64,000 bases of DNA from Mycobacterium szulgai (GCF_002116635.1 NZ_LQPW01000120.1:1-64000); one strand, 5' to 3'; counted from the stretch's first letter, positions 44,111 to 52,410 are shown. Notes: generated by a model from the sequence alone, not told the origin. Translations and numbers: made by a program.

Positions 44111-44728
44111 TCACGGTTGGTGGGGCAGCAGGCGGACCATCAGGCCGTTGGCCTCGGTGAGCAACGTGTGGTCGGCGGCGGTCATGGTCGCGGTGATGAA
44201 GACCTTCCGGCCCTCGCTGCGCGTGATCCGGCCCTGCGCGGTCAGCGGCTCGTCGATCGGGGTGACGCTGCGGTAGTCGACATGCAAGTAAGCAGTGCGA
44301 GTGGGGCGAATGTTGCCCGTTGAGACCACCATGCCGAATAGCCAGTCATAGAAGAGCGGGATCATGCCCCCGTGCACCGCGTTGTTCCCACCGACGTGGG
44401 ATCGGGTGAAGTGTCCCGTCATGGTTACTCCGTCGGCCCCGCCGTCGCGCAGCGTCCACGGCGGCAGCAGCGGATGGCCCAGGCCGGGTAGTTCGATTAC
44501 CTTGCCCGCCGGCGCCTCGACTTCGGGCACCCGATGGGATTCCGGCATGGCGCAAGCGCTTTCGACCTGATCGGCGGCAGCGGCCCACACCGAGGCATCG
44601 GGGTTGGTGGAGACGGTGAGGTCCTGTAGGCGCCGCATTGCGGCAGCGAATCGGCCCAGATCGGGCGGCGCGCTGAGCGGTTTGACTTCGGGGAATCCGC
44701 CGCGGATTCCGGGTGCGGTTTCGGTCAT
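44111..44728 (-). CDS. Hotdog-fold thioesterase family protein
   Basis: A 205-residue PaaI-type thioesterase. TRSHVGGNNAVHGGMIPLFYDWLFGMV gives the family His-Gly-Gly and catalytic Asp, and RTAYLHVDYRSVTPIDEPLTAQG is the beta-strand core. The N-terminal 90 residues are a helical lid similar in length to the one at 24.1 kb. ATG 44728 is chosen because it overlaps the upstream stop by ATGA. It probably releases CoA from a stalled acyl-CoA made by the neighbouring ligase. Sequence similarity to the 24.1-kb thioesterase is only family-level. Confidence 0.9.
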   Translation of the reverse strand: MTETAPGIRGGFPEVKPLSAPPDLGRFAAAMRRLQDLTVSTNPDASVWAAAADQVESACAMPESHRVPEVEAPAGKVIELPGLGHPLLPPWTLRDGGADGVTMTGHFTRSHVGGNNAVHGGMIPLFYDWLFGMVVSTGNIRPTRTAYLHVDYRSVTPIDEPLTAQGRITRSEGRKVFITATMTAADHTLLTEANGLMVRLLPHQP

Positions 44729-45345
44729 GGCCCCTTCCATGCATTGATCAGCTCGTCGGTGGTGGTGATGGTGGCCAGCAGCGACAGGGTGTTGGTTATG
44801 ACGGCAGCGCCGTACTCGGTGGGTACACCGGCCACAGCGTCACTAGGTATGACGACGCGATATCCGGCGTTGACCGCGTCCATGACCACATTGGGTATCG
44901 CGATGTTCAGCGAAACGCCGACCACCAAAATGGTAGAAATCGCGAGGTTGCGCAGGATCGCATCGAGGTCGGTACCGCCCATCGGTCCGACGCCGTGCCA
45001 GCGGCTCAACACCAAATCGGTTGGTTCGGGTCCTAATTCGGGAAGCAACGCGGCACCGGGCGAGCCGGGTGCGATGTCCACGTCGTGTCCGACGGCGAAA
45101 ATCTTGGCATTGTGATTGGAGCCGCGTCCGTCGGGTCGTCGTTGCACCAGGCAATGCACCACTTGCACCCCGGCCGCGCGGGCCGCTGGCAGCAGCCGCA
45201 CGATGTTCGGGAGCGCGATGCGCCGAGCCTCCTCGGCAAGTACCGCAAGTCCGGCGTGCGGGCCGACGACCGCTGCCTGACACTCCTGGGTGACGACCGC
45301 GGTGTGCTCCGGGGCCACGAGGTCGGCGAGGCGGGCGGCCATCAT
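44725..45345 (-). CDS. Isochorismatase-fold protein with altered catalytic triad
   Basis: A 206-residue protein of the isochorismatase/cysteine-hydrolase fold. Active members use an Asp-Lys-Cys triad. Here the first-strand Asp position reads AVVTQECQ (Glu21), the Lys position VLSRWHG (Arg115), and the Cys position VVGVSLNIAIPN (Ala149), so all three are replaced. The overall fold pattern (VVHCLVQRRPDGRGSNHNA, GYRVVIPSDAVAG) remains. It is probably not a cysteine hydrolase; it may be a non-catalytic or differently acting protein. It overlaps the Rieske gene upstream and the thioesterase downstream, both by ATGA, so it is a stable operon member. Confidence 0.87.
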   Translation of the reverse strand: MMAARLADLVAPEHTAVVTQECQAAVVGPHAGLAVLAEEARRIALPNIVRLLPAARAAGVQVVHCLVQRRPDGRGSNHNAKIFAVGHDVDIAPGSPGAALLPELGPEPTDLVLSRWHGVGPMGGTDLDAILRNLAISTILVVGVSLNIAIPNVVMDAVNAGYRVVIPSDAVAGVPTEYGAAVITNTLSLLATITTTDELINAWKGP

Positions 45346-46166
45346 GCGGTCGCGATAATGTCGTCGCGCGGCGAGACGTCATAGCACTGGGTGGCCCAAT
45401 TCCGCAACGCCTTACAAGGTTTCGCGTCGACCTTGGACAGTGCGGGATGCTCGACGTAGTTCTGGTAGCGCCAGATGTTGAGGTCGTCCCACACCGTCAC
45501 CAGGTGCTGCTTTTCTACCCGCTCACGCACGTCCTCCGGCGGCACATCCGAGGCATCGCCGGCGTTTCGCGGCCACCAGATCGCATAGAACATGTTGGAG
45601 CTGCGGTCATCGACCGGGGTGCACGCGAAGATCAGCCGGTGGTTGGATGCGTCCGCGAACGCGCTGATGGCGCCACCGCGTCCGAACACGTGGCTGTGAA
45701 TCCGCAATGCCATCCGGTAAGGCCGGTAATGCGCGGCGGGGTCGATTTCGAATTGCGGGAATGAGGTGAAGATGTCGGGCATTTCCCAGTGCGGCCGGTT
45801 GCCGTGGGGATGATGCCAGACGAACACGCAGCCGTACTGCTCGAGGACCGGGAAAACGCGCAATCGCAGCCGGCGGTTGGGCCGGTCCGGCTGATACGGG
45901 ATGTACCGGTTGGTGCCGTCCGGGCCCCAGCGCCAGCCGTGGAACGGACATTTCACGCAGTCGTCGACGATCGTGCCGCGATGTCCAATGCGCGCGCCCA
46001 GGTGTTTGCAGTGTGCCTCCAGTACATGCAGTTCTCCGGGTTCATCGCGATAGGCGACCAGGACCTCACCGAGGTATCGCAGCGGCCCGACCTCCACGGC
46101 CGGAAACTGCGGTGACCACCCGACCATCAACCATCCGGTGACCTTCCAGGTGAACAGGACTTTCAC
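45342..46166 (-). CDS. Rieske iron-sulfur protein, oxygenase-like but truncated
   Basis: A 274-residue protein. The N-terminal Rieske domain is intact: C53-x-H55 in AHCKHLGARIG and C73-x-x-H76 in CVKCPFHGWRW. Family oxygenases of the KshA type are about 380 residues with a mononuclear iron site (Asp/Glu-x2-His-x4-His) in the second domain. Here the sequence runs DPAAHYRPYRMALRIHSHVF directly into GRGGAISAFADASNHRLI, with no such motif. About 100 residues appear missing in frame. It either serves as an electron carrier or is a recently disabled oxygenase. GTG 46166 has GAGGAG upstream; first gene of its operon, behind the element at 46191. Confidence 0.84.
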   Translation of the reverse strand: MKVLFTWKVTGWLMVGWSPQFPAVEVGPLRYLGEVLVAYRDEPGELHVLEAHCKHLGARIGHRGTIVDDCVKCPFHGWRWGPDGTNRYIPYQPDRPNRRLRLRVFPVLEQYGCVFVWHHPHGNRPHWEMPDIFTSFPQFEIDPAAHYRPYRMALRIHSHVFGRGGAISAFADASNHRLIFACTPVDDRSSNMFYAIWWPRNAGDASDVPPEDVRERVEKQHLVTVWDDLNIWRYQNYVEHPALSKVDAKPCKALRNWATQCYDVSPRDDIIATA

Positions 46167-46190
46167 GCCGGCTCCTCGGTGCGAGTGATA

Positions 46191-46214
46191 CTAAATCCGT
46201 TACAGTATAGATTT
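46191..46214. promoter_or_regulatory. TACTGTA-type site before the Rieske operon
   Basis: AAATC (46193-46197) and GATTT (46210-46214) flank TACAGTA (46201-46207), the reverse complement of TACTGTA. It lies 25 bases upstream of the Rieske GTG start, and 43 bases before the broken monooxygenase gene on the other strand, so it may once have served a divergent pair. Confidence 0.6.
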
Positions 46215-46256
46215 CAGCAGGTCGGACCGGTGCGCCCAGGTTGGCAAGGTGCATGA

Positions 46257-46922
<666 letters not shown>

Positions 46923-47285
46923 ATCGTCATTGACAAATCCTGCGGGATTACGGATGAAATGACTCGAATGTCGACCTTTTACCGCGAGGTGTATATAAAG
47001 TGCCGCAGCGGAACTGGTCTGATGGCGATAATGCACCGGCTGGCGCCTGTGGCAGCGGTGGTTAACCCCAAGCGGCACTGATGAATTAACCGCCCGGCGC
47101 TGCCGCGTACCTGGATGTCGATTATCTTTACACGAATAAAAAACGGATGTGATCTCGGCAACTTCTAGCGCTGGTGTCTGGACTTTGTTGCCCCATGTTG
47201 TCTAATGGTAATGCGCCATTAGTTGAAGGGCTGGCAGCTAATGTGCGGTTCGCCGGCCGCCCGCACAATCGATTGAATCGAAGTG
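46923..47285. other. AT-richer gap with a palindromic cluster
   Basis: About 360 bases with no convincing gene. The composition is less GC-rich than the flanks. Its right half holds three related CTAATG/CATTAG arms (see 47202-47243) before a small hypothetical gene. Confidence 0.5.
47202..47243. promoter_or_regulatory. Perfect palindrome plus third half-site
   Basis: CTAATGG (47202-47208) and CCATTAG (47216-47222) pair perfectly around a seven-base spacer, and a third arm, CTAATG at 47238-47243, can pair with CATTAG instead. The set sits 43 bases before the small gene at 47286. It could be an operator, or alternative RNA hairpins in its leader. Confidence 0.5.
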
Positions 47286-47582
47286 ATGAAAGCGTTTATG
47301 GACCAAAGTAATGGCCGCCATTACATGAATGAACTTGTTGGAGATGGGCACCCGCCGCTACCGACCGGGGGGCTGGTCAACGTGACCGCCGAAGCTGGTT
47401 TGGCGAGCCGGTTGACTCCAGTGCAAGCTTGGGAACTCCTGAAGTGCATCGAGAAGGAATTGGCGACGACAATAGATCTTCTCAGATACATCGAAGAGAA
47501 ACTCGCTGATTCGCTGCCGCACGGGCGATTTAGTCCAAGGTACCTTCGCGCAACCTTGGACGGACATGGATTCCTACCCTGA
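47286..47582 (+). CDS. Small protein of unknown function
   Basis: A 98-residue protein that I do not recognise. ATG 47286 is used; a GTG three bases upstream is in frame. The C-terminal half looks helical (LTPVQAWELLKCIEKELATTIDLLRYIEEKL), with a leucine pattern that could form a two-helix hairpin. There is no signal peptide or membrane segment. It overlaps by nine bases with the convergent yrbE-like gene. It lies downstream of the palindromic cluster at 47202, in a stretch of unusual composition, so horizontal origin is possible. An alternative is a spurious ORF, though its amino-acid content looks natural. Confidence 0.5.
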   Translation: MKAFMDQSNGRHYMNELVGDGHPPLPTGGLVNVTAEAGLASRLTPVQAWELLKCIEKELATTIDLLRYIEEKLADSLPHGRFSPRYLRATLDGHGFLP

Positions 47583-48437
47583 GAGGTTGAAGTTGCCGTG
47601 TGCGCCGTATACCGCCAGTGAGATGAACAGCGTGGTGACCACCACGACGATCAGTGACGTCCGCACCGCCTGCCCGACTGCGATGCCCACGCCGACGGAC
47701 CCGCCGCTGGCGTTGTAGCCGTAATAGGTGTGCACCAGCATCACCGCGATCGCCATCACGATCGCCTGCAGGAACGACCACAACAGGTCCGAGGGAATAA
47801 GGAAGGTATTGAAGTAGTGGTCGTAGAGGCCTGCGGACTGGCCGTTGATGAATACGGTGGTGAAGCGGGCGGCGAAGAATGCGGCGAGCACCGACAGCGA
47901 ATACAGCGGGATGATCGCGATGAGACCGGCGATAAGCCGAGTGGATACCAGATACGAAACCGAGTGCACCGCCATGCATTCGACGGCGTCGATCTCCTCT
48001 GATACCCGCATGGCGCCCAGTTGGGCGGTGGCACCGGCCCCGATGGTGGCCGCCAGCGCGATGCCGGCGTTCACCGGCGCGATCACCCGGACGTTGAGGA
48101 ATGCCGACAGGAACCCGGTGAGCGCCTGGACACCGACGTTGCCCAGCGACGAATAGCCTTGCACCGCGAGGATGCCGCCCCCAGCCAGTGTCAGCAATGC
48201 CACCACCCCGGCGGAGCCGCCGATCATCACCAGCGTCCCCGAGCCCAGGGTCATCTCGGCGATGAGCCGAACAGTCTCCTTGCGGTACCGGGTGATCGCA
48301 TTGGGGACGTAGCGCAGGGTTTCGCCGAAGAACAGCGCCTGCTCACCAAAATTGTCGACCGGCCGCCACACCCTTGGCGGAAGAGCGCGCACGGACCCAA
48401 CCCGACTAGTACTCCGCACGTTGCGCGGCAGCGCCAT
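47574..48437 (-). CDS. YrbE/MlaE-type permease, orphan
   Basis: A 287-residue permease of the MlaE/YrbE family. YrbE proteins are the membrane subunits of Mce lipid importers. GGSAGVVALLTLAGGGILAVQGYSSLGNVGVQALTGFLSAFLNVRVIAPVNAGIALAATIGAGATAQLGAMRVSEEIDAVECM-type sequence is here in full, with the conserved EEIDAxE loop, and five or six membrane segments. It resembles the B-type subunit, which normally follows yrbEA and precedes mce genes. No A subunit or mce gene is adjacent on either side, so it must work with subunits encoded elsewhere, or be a stray copy. Confidence 0.9.
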   Translation of the reverse strand: MALPRNVRSTSRVGSVRALPPRVWRPVDNFGEQALFFGETLRYVPNAITRYRKETVRLIAEMTLGSGTLVMIGGSAGVVALLTLAGGGILAVQGYSSLGNVGVQALTGFLSAFLNVRVIAPVNAGIALAATIGAGATAQLGAMRVSEEIDAVECMAVHSVSYLVSTRLIAGLIAIIPLYSLSVLAAFFAARFTTVFINGQSAGLYDHYFNTFLIPSDLLWSFLQAIVMAIAVMLVHTYYGYNASGGSVGVGIAVGQAVRTSLIVVVVTTLFISLAVYGAHGNFNLSG

Positions 48438-48632
48438 GGCACAGTCGAATCGAGGCCGGAATCATGGTGTGAGGCAGAGCAATACGCACCCAGATACAGT
48501 CGTGAATAATCGTGTGGCGGTGAAGGGCCAATCTGCCCCATCATCGTGACCAAATGCGATAAATCGCTTGCCGGCCTGACCCGAGCGGCACGCCATGCAT
48601 GCAAAATGTTCGCGTCGCACCCGCTTGGGTGG

Positions 48633-49439
48633 TCAATGCTGGGCCTGGCTCTGATCAAGATTGGGATTGCCGAGCCATTTCGCCCGTATCCGTTCCAGGG
48701 TCCCGTCTCGCTCGAGAACGGACTGGGCGGTATCGATCCGATCTAGACGGTCCTGGTCTGCTTTGGGCACGGCGATGGCGATCTTTTCAACCGAGATCCC
48801 TGTCCTCTGAACTACTTCGACCCCGGGCACTTGTTTGACCAGTTCCGTGAGCACCGGTGCCAATTTCATGAACACGTCGCAGGCGCCGGTGGTGAGATCC
48901 GTCAGCGCGCTGCGGATGGAGCCATAGTCGTAGACGCGAACACGCGCGGCCTTGCCCTCAGCGACAAGCCGGTTGGCTATCGGCTGGCTGGTATTGCCTT
49001 GCTGCACACCGATCGTGAGCCCGTGCAGGTCGTTGATGGACCTGACGTATGGAAGCCGGGCAGTATCAACGGCCAGCGATTGGCCGGACACTAGATACGG
49101 CGCGGCGAATGCCACCTGTTGCTCACGTTCGGGAGTCACCGTGGTCCCCGCGGCGACGCACTCATACTCACCGCCGTTGAGCGCGTTGAAGATTCCGTTG
49201 AAATCGGCGCCGGTGTAGGAGATGAATTCTGCTTGCACGCCAAGTGCTTTCGCGATCTCGGACATCAGATCGATATCGATACCACCGCCTCCGGGCATCC
49301 CGTTGAACGGGGGATCGGGAAATGCCGCACCGACCCGCAGCGTCTCCGCATCTGGCGATTGGCACGCCACTGCGCCGAACGCTGTCGTCGCCACCACTCC
49401 GAATCCCTTCACCATAAAGCGTCGCCTGCTCAGTGCCAT
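48633..49439 (-). CDS. Extracellular solute-binding protein, family 3
   Basis: A 268-residue periplasmic-type binding protein for polar amino acids or related solutes. The N-terminus MALSRRRFMVKG is a twin-arginine signal, and the hydrophobic stretch ends in FGAVAC, a lipobox, so it is probably exported folded and lipid-anchored. VGAAFPDPPFNGMPGGGGIDIDLMSEIAKALG, FNGIFNALNGGEYECVAAGTTVTPER and LTIGVQQGNTSQPIANRL are the two-lobe core of the GlnH/HisJ family. No permease or ATPase is adjacent. I chose ATG 49439, which has AGGAAA upstream; ATG 49457 is possible. Confidence 0.9.
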   Translation of the reverse strand: MALSRRRFMVKGFGVVATTAFGAVACQSPDAETLRVGAAFPDPPFNGMPGGGGIDIDLMSEIAKALGVQAEFISYTGADFNGIFNALNGGEYECVAAGTTVTPEREQQVAFAAPYLVSGQSLAVDTARLPYVRSINDLHGLTIGVQQGNTSQPIANRLVAEGKAARVRVYDYGSIRSALTDLTTGACDVFMKLAPVLTELVKQVPGVEVVQRTGISVEKIAIAVPKADQDRLDRIDTAQSVLERDGTLERIRAKWLGNPNLDQSQAQH

Positions 49440-49530
49440 CGGATTTCCTGTCCGCATACGACTTGCTGCGACATTCTAGAGAGCCCCCGCCGCAGCAGGG
49501 GCGCTACCGTGCGGTTGGGTTGATCGGCCA

Positions 49531-49968
49531 TCATGTCGCCAGCGTGGCCGCGGGTGGAAACTCCATGGCTTCCGACCGTCCATCGAAGCCCATTCGGCTG
49601 CGTATCGTGGACGGATTTGTGATGATGACCGCTCCGCAGCTACGGACAATTGCATTCAGCCGGTATGCGAGACCGAAATTGTCGCTCAAGGTGATATCAC
49701 CATCGCGGGTGACGAGATAAGGCGTGTCCGCAATTCTTCCGGACCCGACTACATCGACCGCACTATCAGGCTGGGCTGCGTAGCAGGCGAGGCGTTCGAG
49801 AGGCCCCGCAACTTGGCCTTTGCGCTTGCCGAATTCGAGCTTCCTGATCTGTGCTCGTGCCTGCTGGGGCAAGACGGCAGCATCCAATGGTTGACCCTGC
49901 TCGACCTGATTTCCCGGAGTGAATTGCGCGCCCGTCACAGCGGACCCTGGGGTCAGGTCATGCGGCAT
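49531..49968 (-). CDS. Hypothetical protein (weak)
   Basis: A 145-residue open frame on the same strand as the solute-binding gene and 91 bases upstream of it. The C-terminal half (YAAQPDSAVDVVGSGRIADT, then YLVTRDGDITLSDNFGLAYR) reads like genuine coding sequence, with natural hydrophobic and acidic alternation. The N-terminal half is less convincing and I do not recognise a family. Plus-strand frames here are also open but look poorer. It may be a remnant of a longer protein. Low confidence. Confidence 0.32.
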   Translation of the reverse strand: MPHDLTPGSAVTGAQFTPGNQVEQGQPLDAAVLPQQARAQIRKLEFGKRKGQVAGPLERLACYAAQPDSAVDVVGSGRIADTPYLVTRDGDITLSDNFGLAYRLNAIVRSCGAVIITNPSTIRSRMGFDGRSEAMEFPPAATLAT

Positions 49969-50730
49969 AGGATTTGTGCGGCAACGGGACCGATAGAACA
50001 GGGCTGTGCCGACGATCGATATAGCGGAACTTTATATACATTATGCATGTGTGCGAAATCCTTCAGCTAGCCGCCGCGGTGAATTATTTTGGTTGCATTG
50101 GTGCAATGTCTCTGCCGCCCTTGCTGACGATGTGAGCTAGTTGTACCTGCGGTATCGATTTTAAGTCCAGGCCGAAGCGGCAGAAGTTGCGCGAATCACA
50201 CTGGGCGGCCGACCAAAGCATTGAATCGCCGTTGTAAACCGCGTTGACAAATGAGTGTTGACGGACCCAGCGACGGCTCCGTTTTATGTCTGCGGTGGGC
50301 GGCTTTATCCATGCGGTGATGAGGCCGGCGCCACTGTGTACATTTCTTCCCGCTTTACACCTGAGTCTGGGCCAATTTGACCTAGCAGCCACCCACGGGT
50401 GCTGCTTTGCTTCTCTTGAAGCGCCGCAAGTTAATTGCGACGCGGTCACCGGCCACGTGACCAGCGCTTCGGAGCGTGACTTCACGTGCGTGCTTGGACA
50501 CCTCGAGGAAGGCGCGGTTCTTTGCCTACACATCAAGACATGCTTATAGGGGCACTAATTGCAGCTACTTCAAGCGAGCGGAGCAGGGATGGCTTCGGCG
50601 GCCACACCAGCCGCAGTGCACTGCTATTTCGCAAATTTCGCCATCGATGCCAGCCCCGCAAAAGGTAAGCGTCTTGTCGTCTACGGCTGCAGGTCACATA
50701 TACCGGCGATGGAAGGAAGGGGGTGAGGCC
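49969..50730. other. Accessory gap without an assignable gene
   Basis: About 760 bases before the YcaO group. A minus-strand frame at 50084-50536 (150 codons) and a plus frame at 50286-50549 are open, but neither has a ribosome-binding site, family motif or plausible composition, so I list neither. An AT-rich patch (GAACTTTATATACATTATGC at about 50028-50047) could contain a promoter. Confidence 0.45.
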
Positions 50731-50820
50731 ATGAGCCATGACACGCTGTTTACCGAAAGCGAATCGACGTACGCGCTCATCATGTCGGCGATGTTTGTTT
50801 GTGACAATCTTCCTGAGTGA
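50731..50820 (+). CDS. 29-residue peptide, candidate RiPP precursor for YcaO
   Basis: A very short ORF with an unusually strong Shine-Dalgarno region, GGAAGGAAGGGGGTGAGGCC, directly before ATG 50731. The peptide begins MSHDTLFTESESTYALIM and ends MFVCDNLPE: an acidic, Ser/Thr-rich first half and a single Cys near the C-terminus. The next element is a strong hairpin, then the YcaO gene, all on one strand within 200 bases. YcaO enzymes modify peptide backbones at Cys, Ser, Thr or neighbouring amides, so a short peptide here is a reasonable substrate. The ORF could instead be a translated leader. No homologue is known to me. Confidence 0.45.
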   Translation: MSHDTLFTESESTYALIMSAMFVCDNLPE

Positions 50821-50834
50821 ATAGTTCGCGCCAT

Positions 50835-50883
50835 CTGCTGGCGGGAATGTCGTTGAGCGAGGATGCGAGATTCCCGTCAGCAG
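50835..50883 (+). promoter_or_regulatory. Strong hairpin between peptide ORF and YcaO gene
   Basis: CTGCTGGCGGGAAT (50835-50848) pairs with ATTCCCGTCAGCAG (50870-50883): 14 pairs including one G-U, with a 21-base loop. No T-run follows. Such hairpins between a precursor gene and its modification enzyme commonly act as partial terminators or RNA-processing sites that keep the precursor transcript more abundant. A small 19-codon frame (ATGTCGTTGAGCGAG) starts inside the loop region and is probably fortuitous. Confidence 0.65.
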
Positions 50884-50921
50884 CGGCTGGCAGACGCAAT
50901 ATGTAATTACGAAGGTGATGA

Positions 50922-52175
50922 ATGCCCGAAACGTGCGGTCTGAGTACCGCCGGAATGTTGTCCGGCCCGGATTGGTCATACTGGCCTAATCGCATCCTGG
51001 GTACGGCCAACCCGGCGACAATCGACTACCGCACCGGCACGCACCGCATTACCTCGCCTGAAATGACATGGCACGCAGTAGAACCAGTGTTCGACCTGGC
51101 CGGAATCACTCGCGTCGCCGACTTGACCTGGCTAGACGATATCGGTATCCCCACGGTTCAGGCGGTTCGACCCGGGTCCATGACATTGTCGGTCAGCCAG
51201 GGCAAGGGCGTCACCTACCGTGCCGCCCAAGTGTCGGCGGTGATGGAATCGCTGGAAAACTGGCACGCCGAGAATGTCGGCCCCGACGTGTGGTCGGTGT
51301 GTGCCTCGGATCTGGTACCTGGCCTCACGTACGACTTGGGGCAATTGCGCCGACCACAAGAGAGCCTGTACCACCCGGCCGCCAAGCTCGACTGGATGGC
51401 CGCTACCACCTTGCTGACGGGACGTCGAACCTGGGCGCCGCACCAAGCCGTCGTCATGAATTTGGAGGTGAAAGACGTATGGGATCCCCCGATGTTTTCG
51501 GCGGACTCAACGGGGTTGGCCTCCGGTAACAGCTATTACGAGGCCGCGCTGCACGGGCTGTACGAGATCATGGAGCGGCACAGTTTGGCCACCGGTGAGC
51601 CGGGCCTCACGATGTTCGAGGTGCCGCTCGAGGACATCGAAAGCTCATCATGCGCCGAGATGGCCAAGACGATTGTTCGAAGCGGCAGCCAAGTCCGAAT
51701 TACCCGCATCGATAACTGGAACGGTTATTACTGCTTCGCCGTCGACCTGATTTCGCCGATGATGGAAGTATCTTTTAGCGGCAGTGGACTACATCATGAC
51801 CCAAACATCGCGTTAGCCAGGGCAATCACCGAAGCGGCGCAATCGCGCCTGACTGCCATCAGCGGAGCCCGCGAAGATTTGCCGCCTCTGATATATCACC
51901 GGTTCGCCAAAGTGCACACTTATGCTCCGCTGCGTCCCACGTTGTGGCAACTTCCTCACGCTAGGCAGATATCGTGGAACGTCCCACCTCAGGATTCGTT
52001 GATAGATCTCCTTAACTCTGCGGCAGCGGTCGTAGCGACAAAAACCGGCACTGAACCTATCGGCGCCGTTTGCAATTTCGCTGACGCTTGCGTCCCGGTT
52101 GTGAAGGTTATTGCGCCCGGATTGCTTGCGTCTGTGCTGCCACCAGTGCGCGAACCGGAGCAAGGGCCCGTCTAA
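50922..52175 (+). CDS. YcaO-domain protein, stand-alone
   Basis: A 417-residue YcaO protein. YcaO enzymes use ATP to phosphorylate peptide amide oxygens, giving azolines, thioamides or amidines. The ATP/Mg-binding segments are intact: SQGKGVTYRAAQVSAVMESL with E109 and E112, SGNSYYEAALHGLYEIMERH with E207, E215 and E218, and HHDPNIALARAITEAAQSR. The C-terminus VPVVKVIAPGL lacks the PxPxP end of azoline-forming members and looks more like TfuA-associated types, but I see no TfuA, ThiF-like partner or dehydrogenase nearby. ATG 50922 follows GAAGGTG. It is preceded by the 29-residue ORF and hairpin and followed by further small ORFs. Confidence 0.9.
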   Translation: MPETCGLSTAGMLSGPDWSYWPNRILGTANPATIDYRTGTHRITSPEMTWHAVEPVFDLAGITRVADLTWLDDIGIPTVQAVRPGSMTLSVSQGKGVTYRAAQVSAVMESLENWHAENVGPDVWSVCASDLVPGLTYDLGQLRRPQESLYHPAAKLDWMAATTLLTGRRTWAPHQAVVMNLEVKDVWDPPMFSADSTGLASGNSYYEAALHGLYEIMERHSLATGEPGLTMFEVPLEDIESSSCAEMAKTIVRSGSQVRITRIDNWNGYYCFAVDLISPMMEVSFSGSGLHHDPNIALARAITEAAQSRLTAISGAREDLPPLIYHRFAKVHTYAPLRPTLWQLPHARQISWNVPPQDSLIDLLNSAAAVVATKTGTEPIGAVCNFADACVPVVKVIAPGLLASVLPPVREPEQGPV

Positions 52176-52275
52176 TCTGCGGGTATGCACTCTAAATACT
52201 GGCGCCTGTGGTACCAGCAGCTCGCTGTTCCGAGTCCGAGCCATCGGCCCGGTTTGTCTTCTCGCTAACGAAAAA

Positions 52276-52365
52276 ATGCCCCTACCAGAAATGGGCGTGC
52301 GTTTGGGCCCTACCGACGCCTGCGGCGTAAATATGGTGTACATGCGGCCTGGCCCATCTGAATGA
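52276..52365 (+). CDS. 29-residue peptide ORF downstream of YcaO
   Basis: A second 29-codon ORF, 100 bases after the YcaO stop. It starts MPLPEMGVRLGPTDACGV and ends MVYMRPGPSE, with one Cys. There is no clear ribosome-binding site (ACGAAAAA precedes the ATG), but it lies in the same strand and neighbourhood, and is the same length as the ORF before YcaO. A further 27-codon ORF (52185-52268, MHSKYWRLW...) precedes it and is even less certain. Sequence similarity between the two 29-mers is slight. Reported because it may be a precursor or a leftover. Confidence 0.25.
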   Translation: MPLPEMGVRLGPTDACGVNMVYMRPGPSE

Positions 52366-52382
52366 CAACTAAAATGTACACA

Positions 52383-52410
52383 GTTAACGACAGGAAATGT
52401 CGCAGTTAAC
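52383..52410. terminator. AT-rich hairpin between small ORFs
   Basis: GTTAACGACA (52383-52392) pairs with TGTCG (52398-52402) and GTTAAC (52405-52410) with a two-base bulge. It sits between the convergent 29-codon ORF on the plus strand and the 37-codon ORF on the minus strand, in an AT-rich patch, and could end both transcripts. Confidence 0.4.

Noticed and set aside
23971..46214. KstR or KstR2 sterol-regulator boxes
   Set aside because: The repeated element does not fit TnnAACnnGTTnnA or the AAGnnCTTG-type core I remember for those regulators.
50084..50536. 150-codon open frame on the minus strand before the YcaO group
   Set aside because: No ribosome-binding site, no motif, and Cys/Arg/Trp-rich composition unlike mycobacterial proteins; an overlapping plus frame looks no better.
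50849..50908. 19-codon ORF starting in the hairpin loop before YcaO
   Set aside because: Too short and wholly overlapping the hairpin; no evidence of translation beyond a purine run that is part of the stem.
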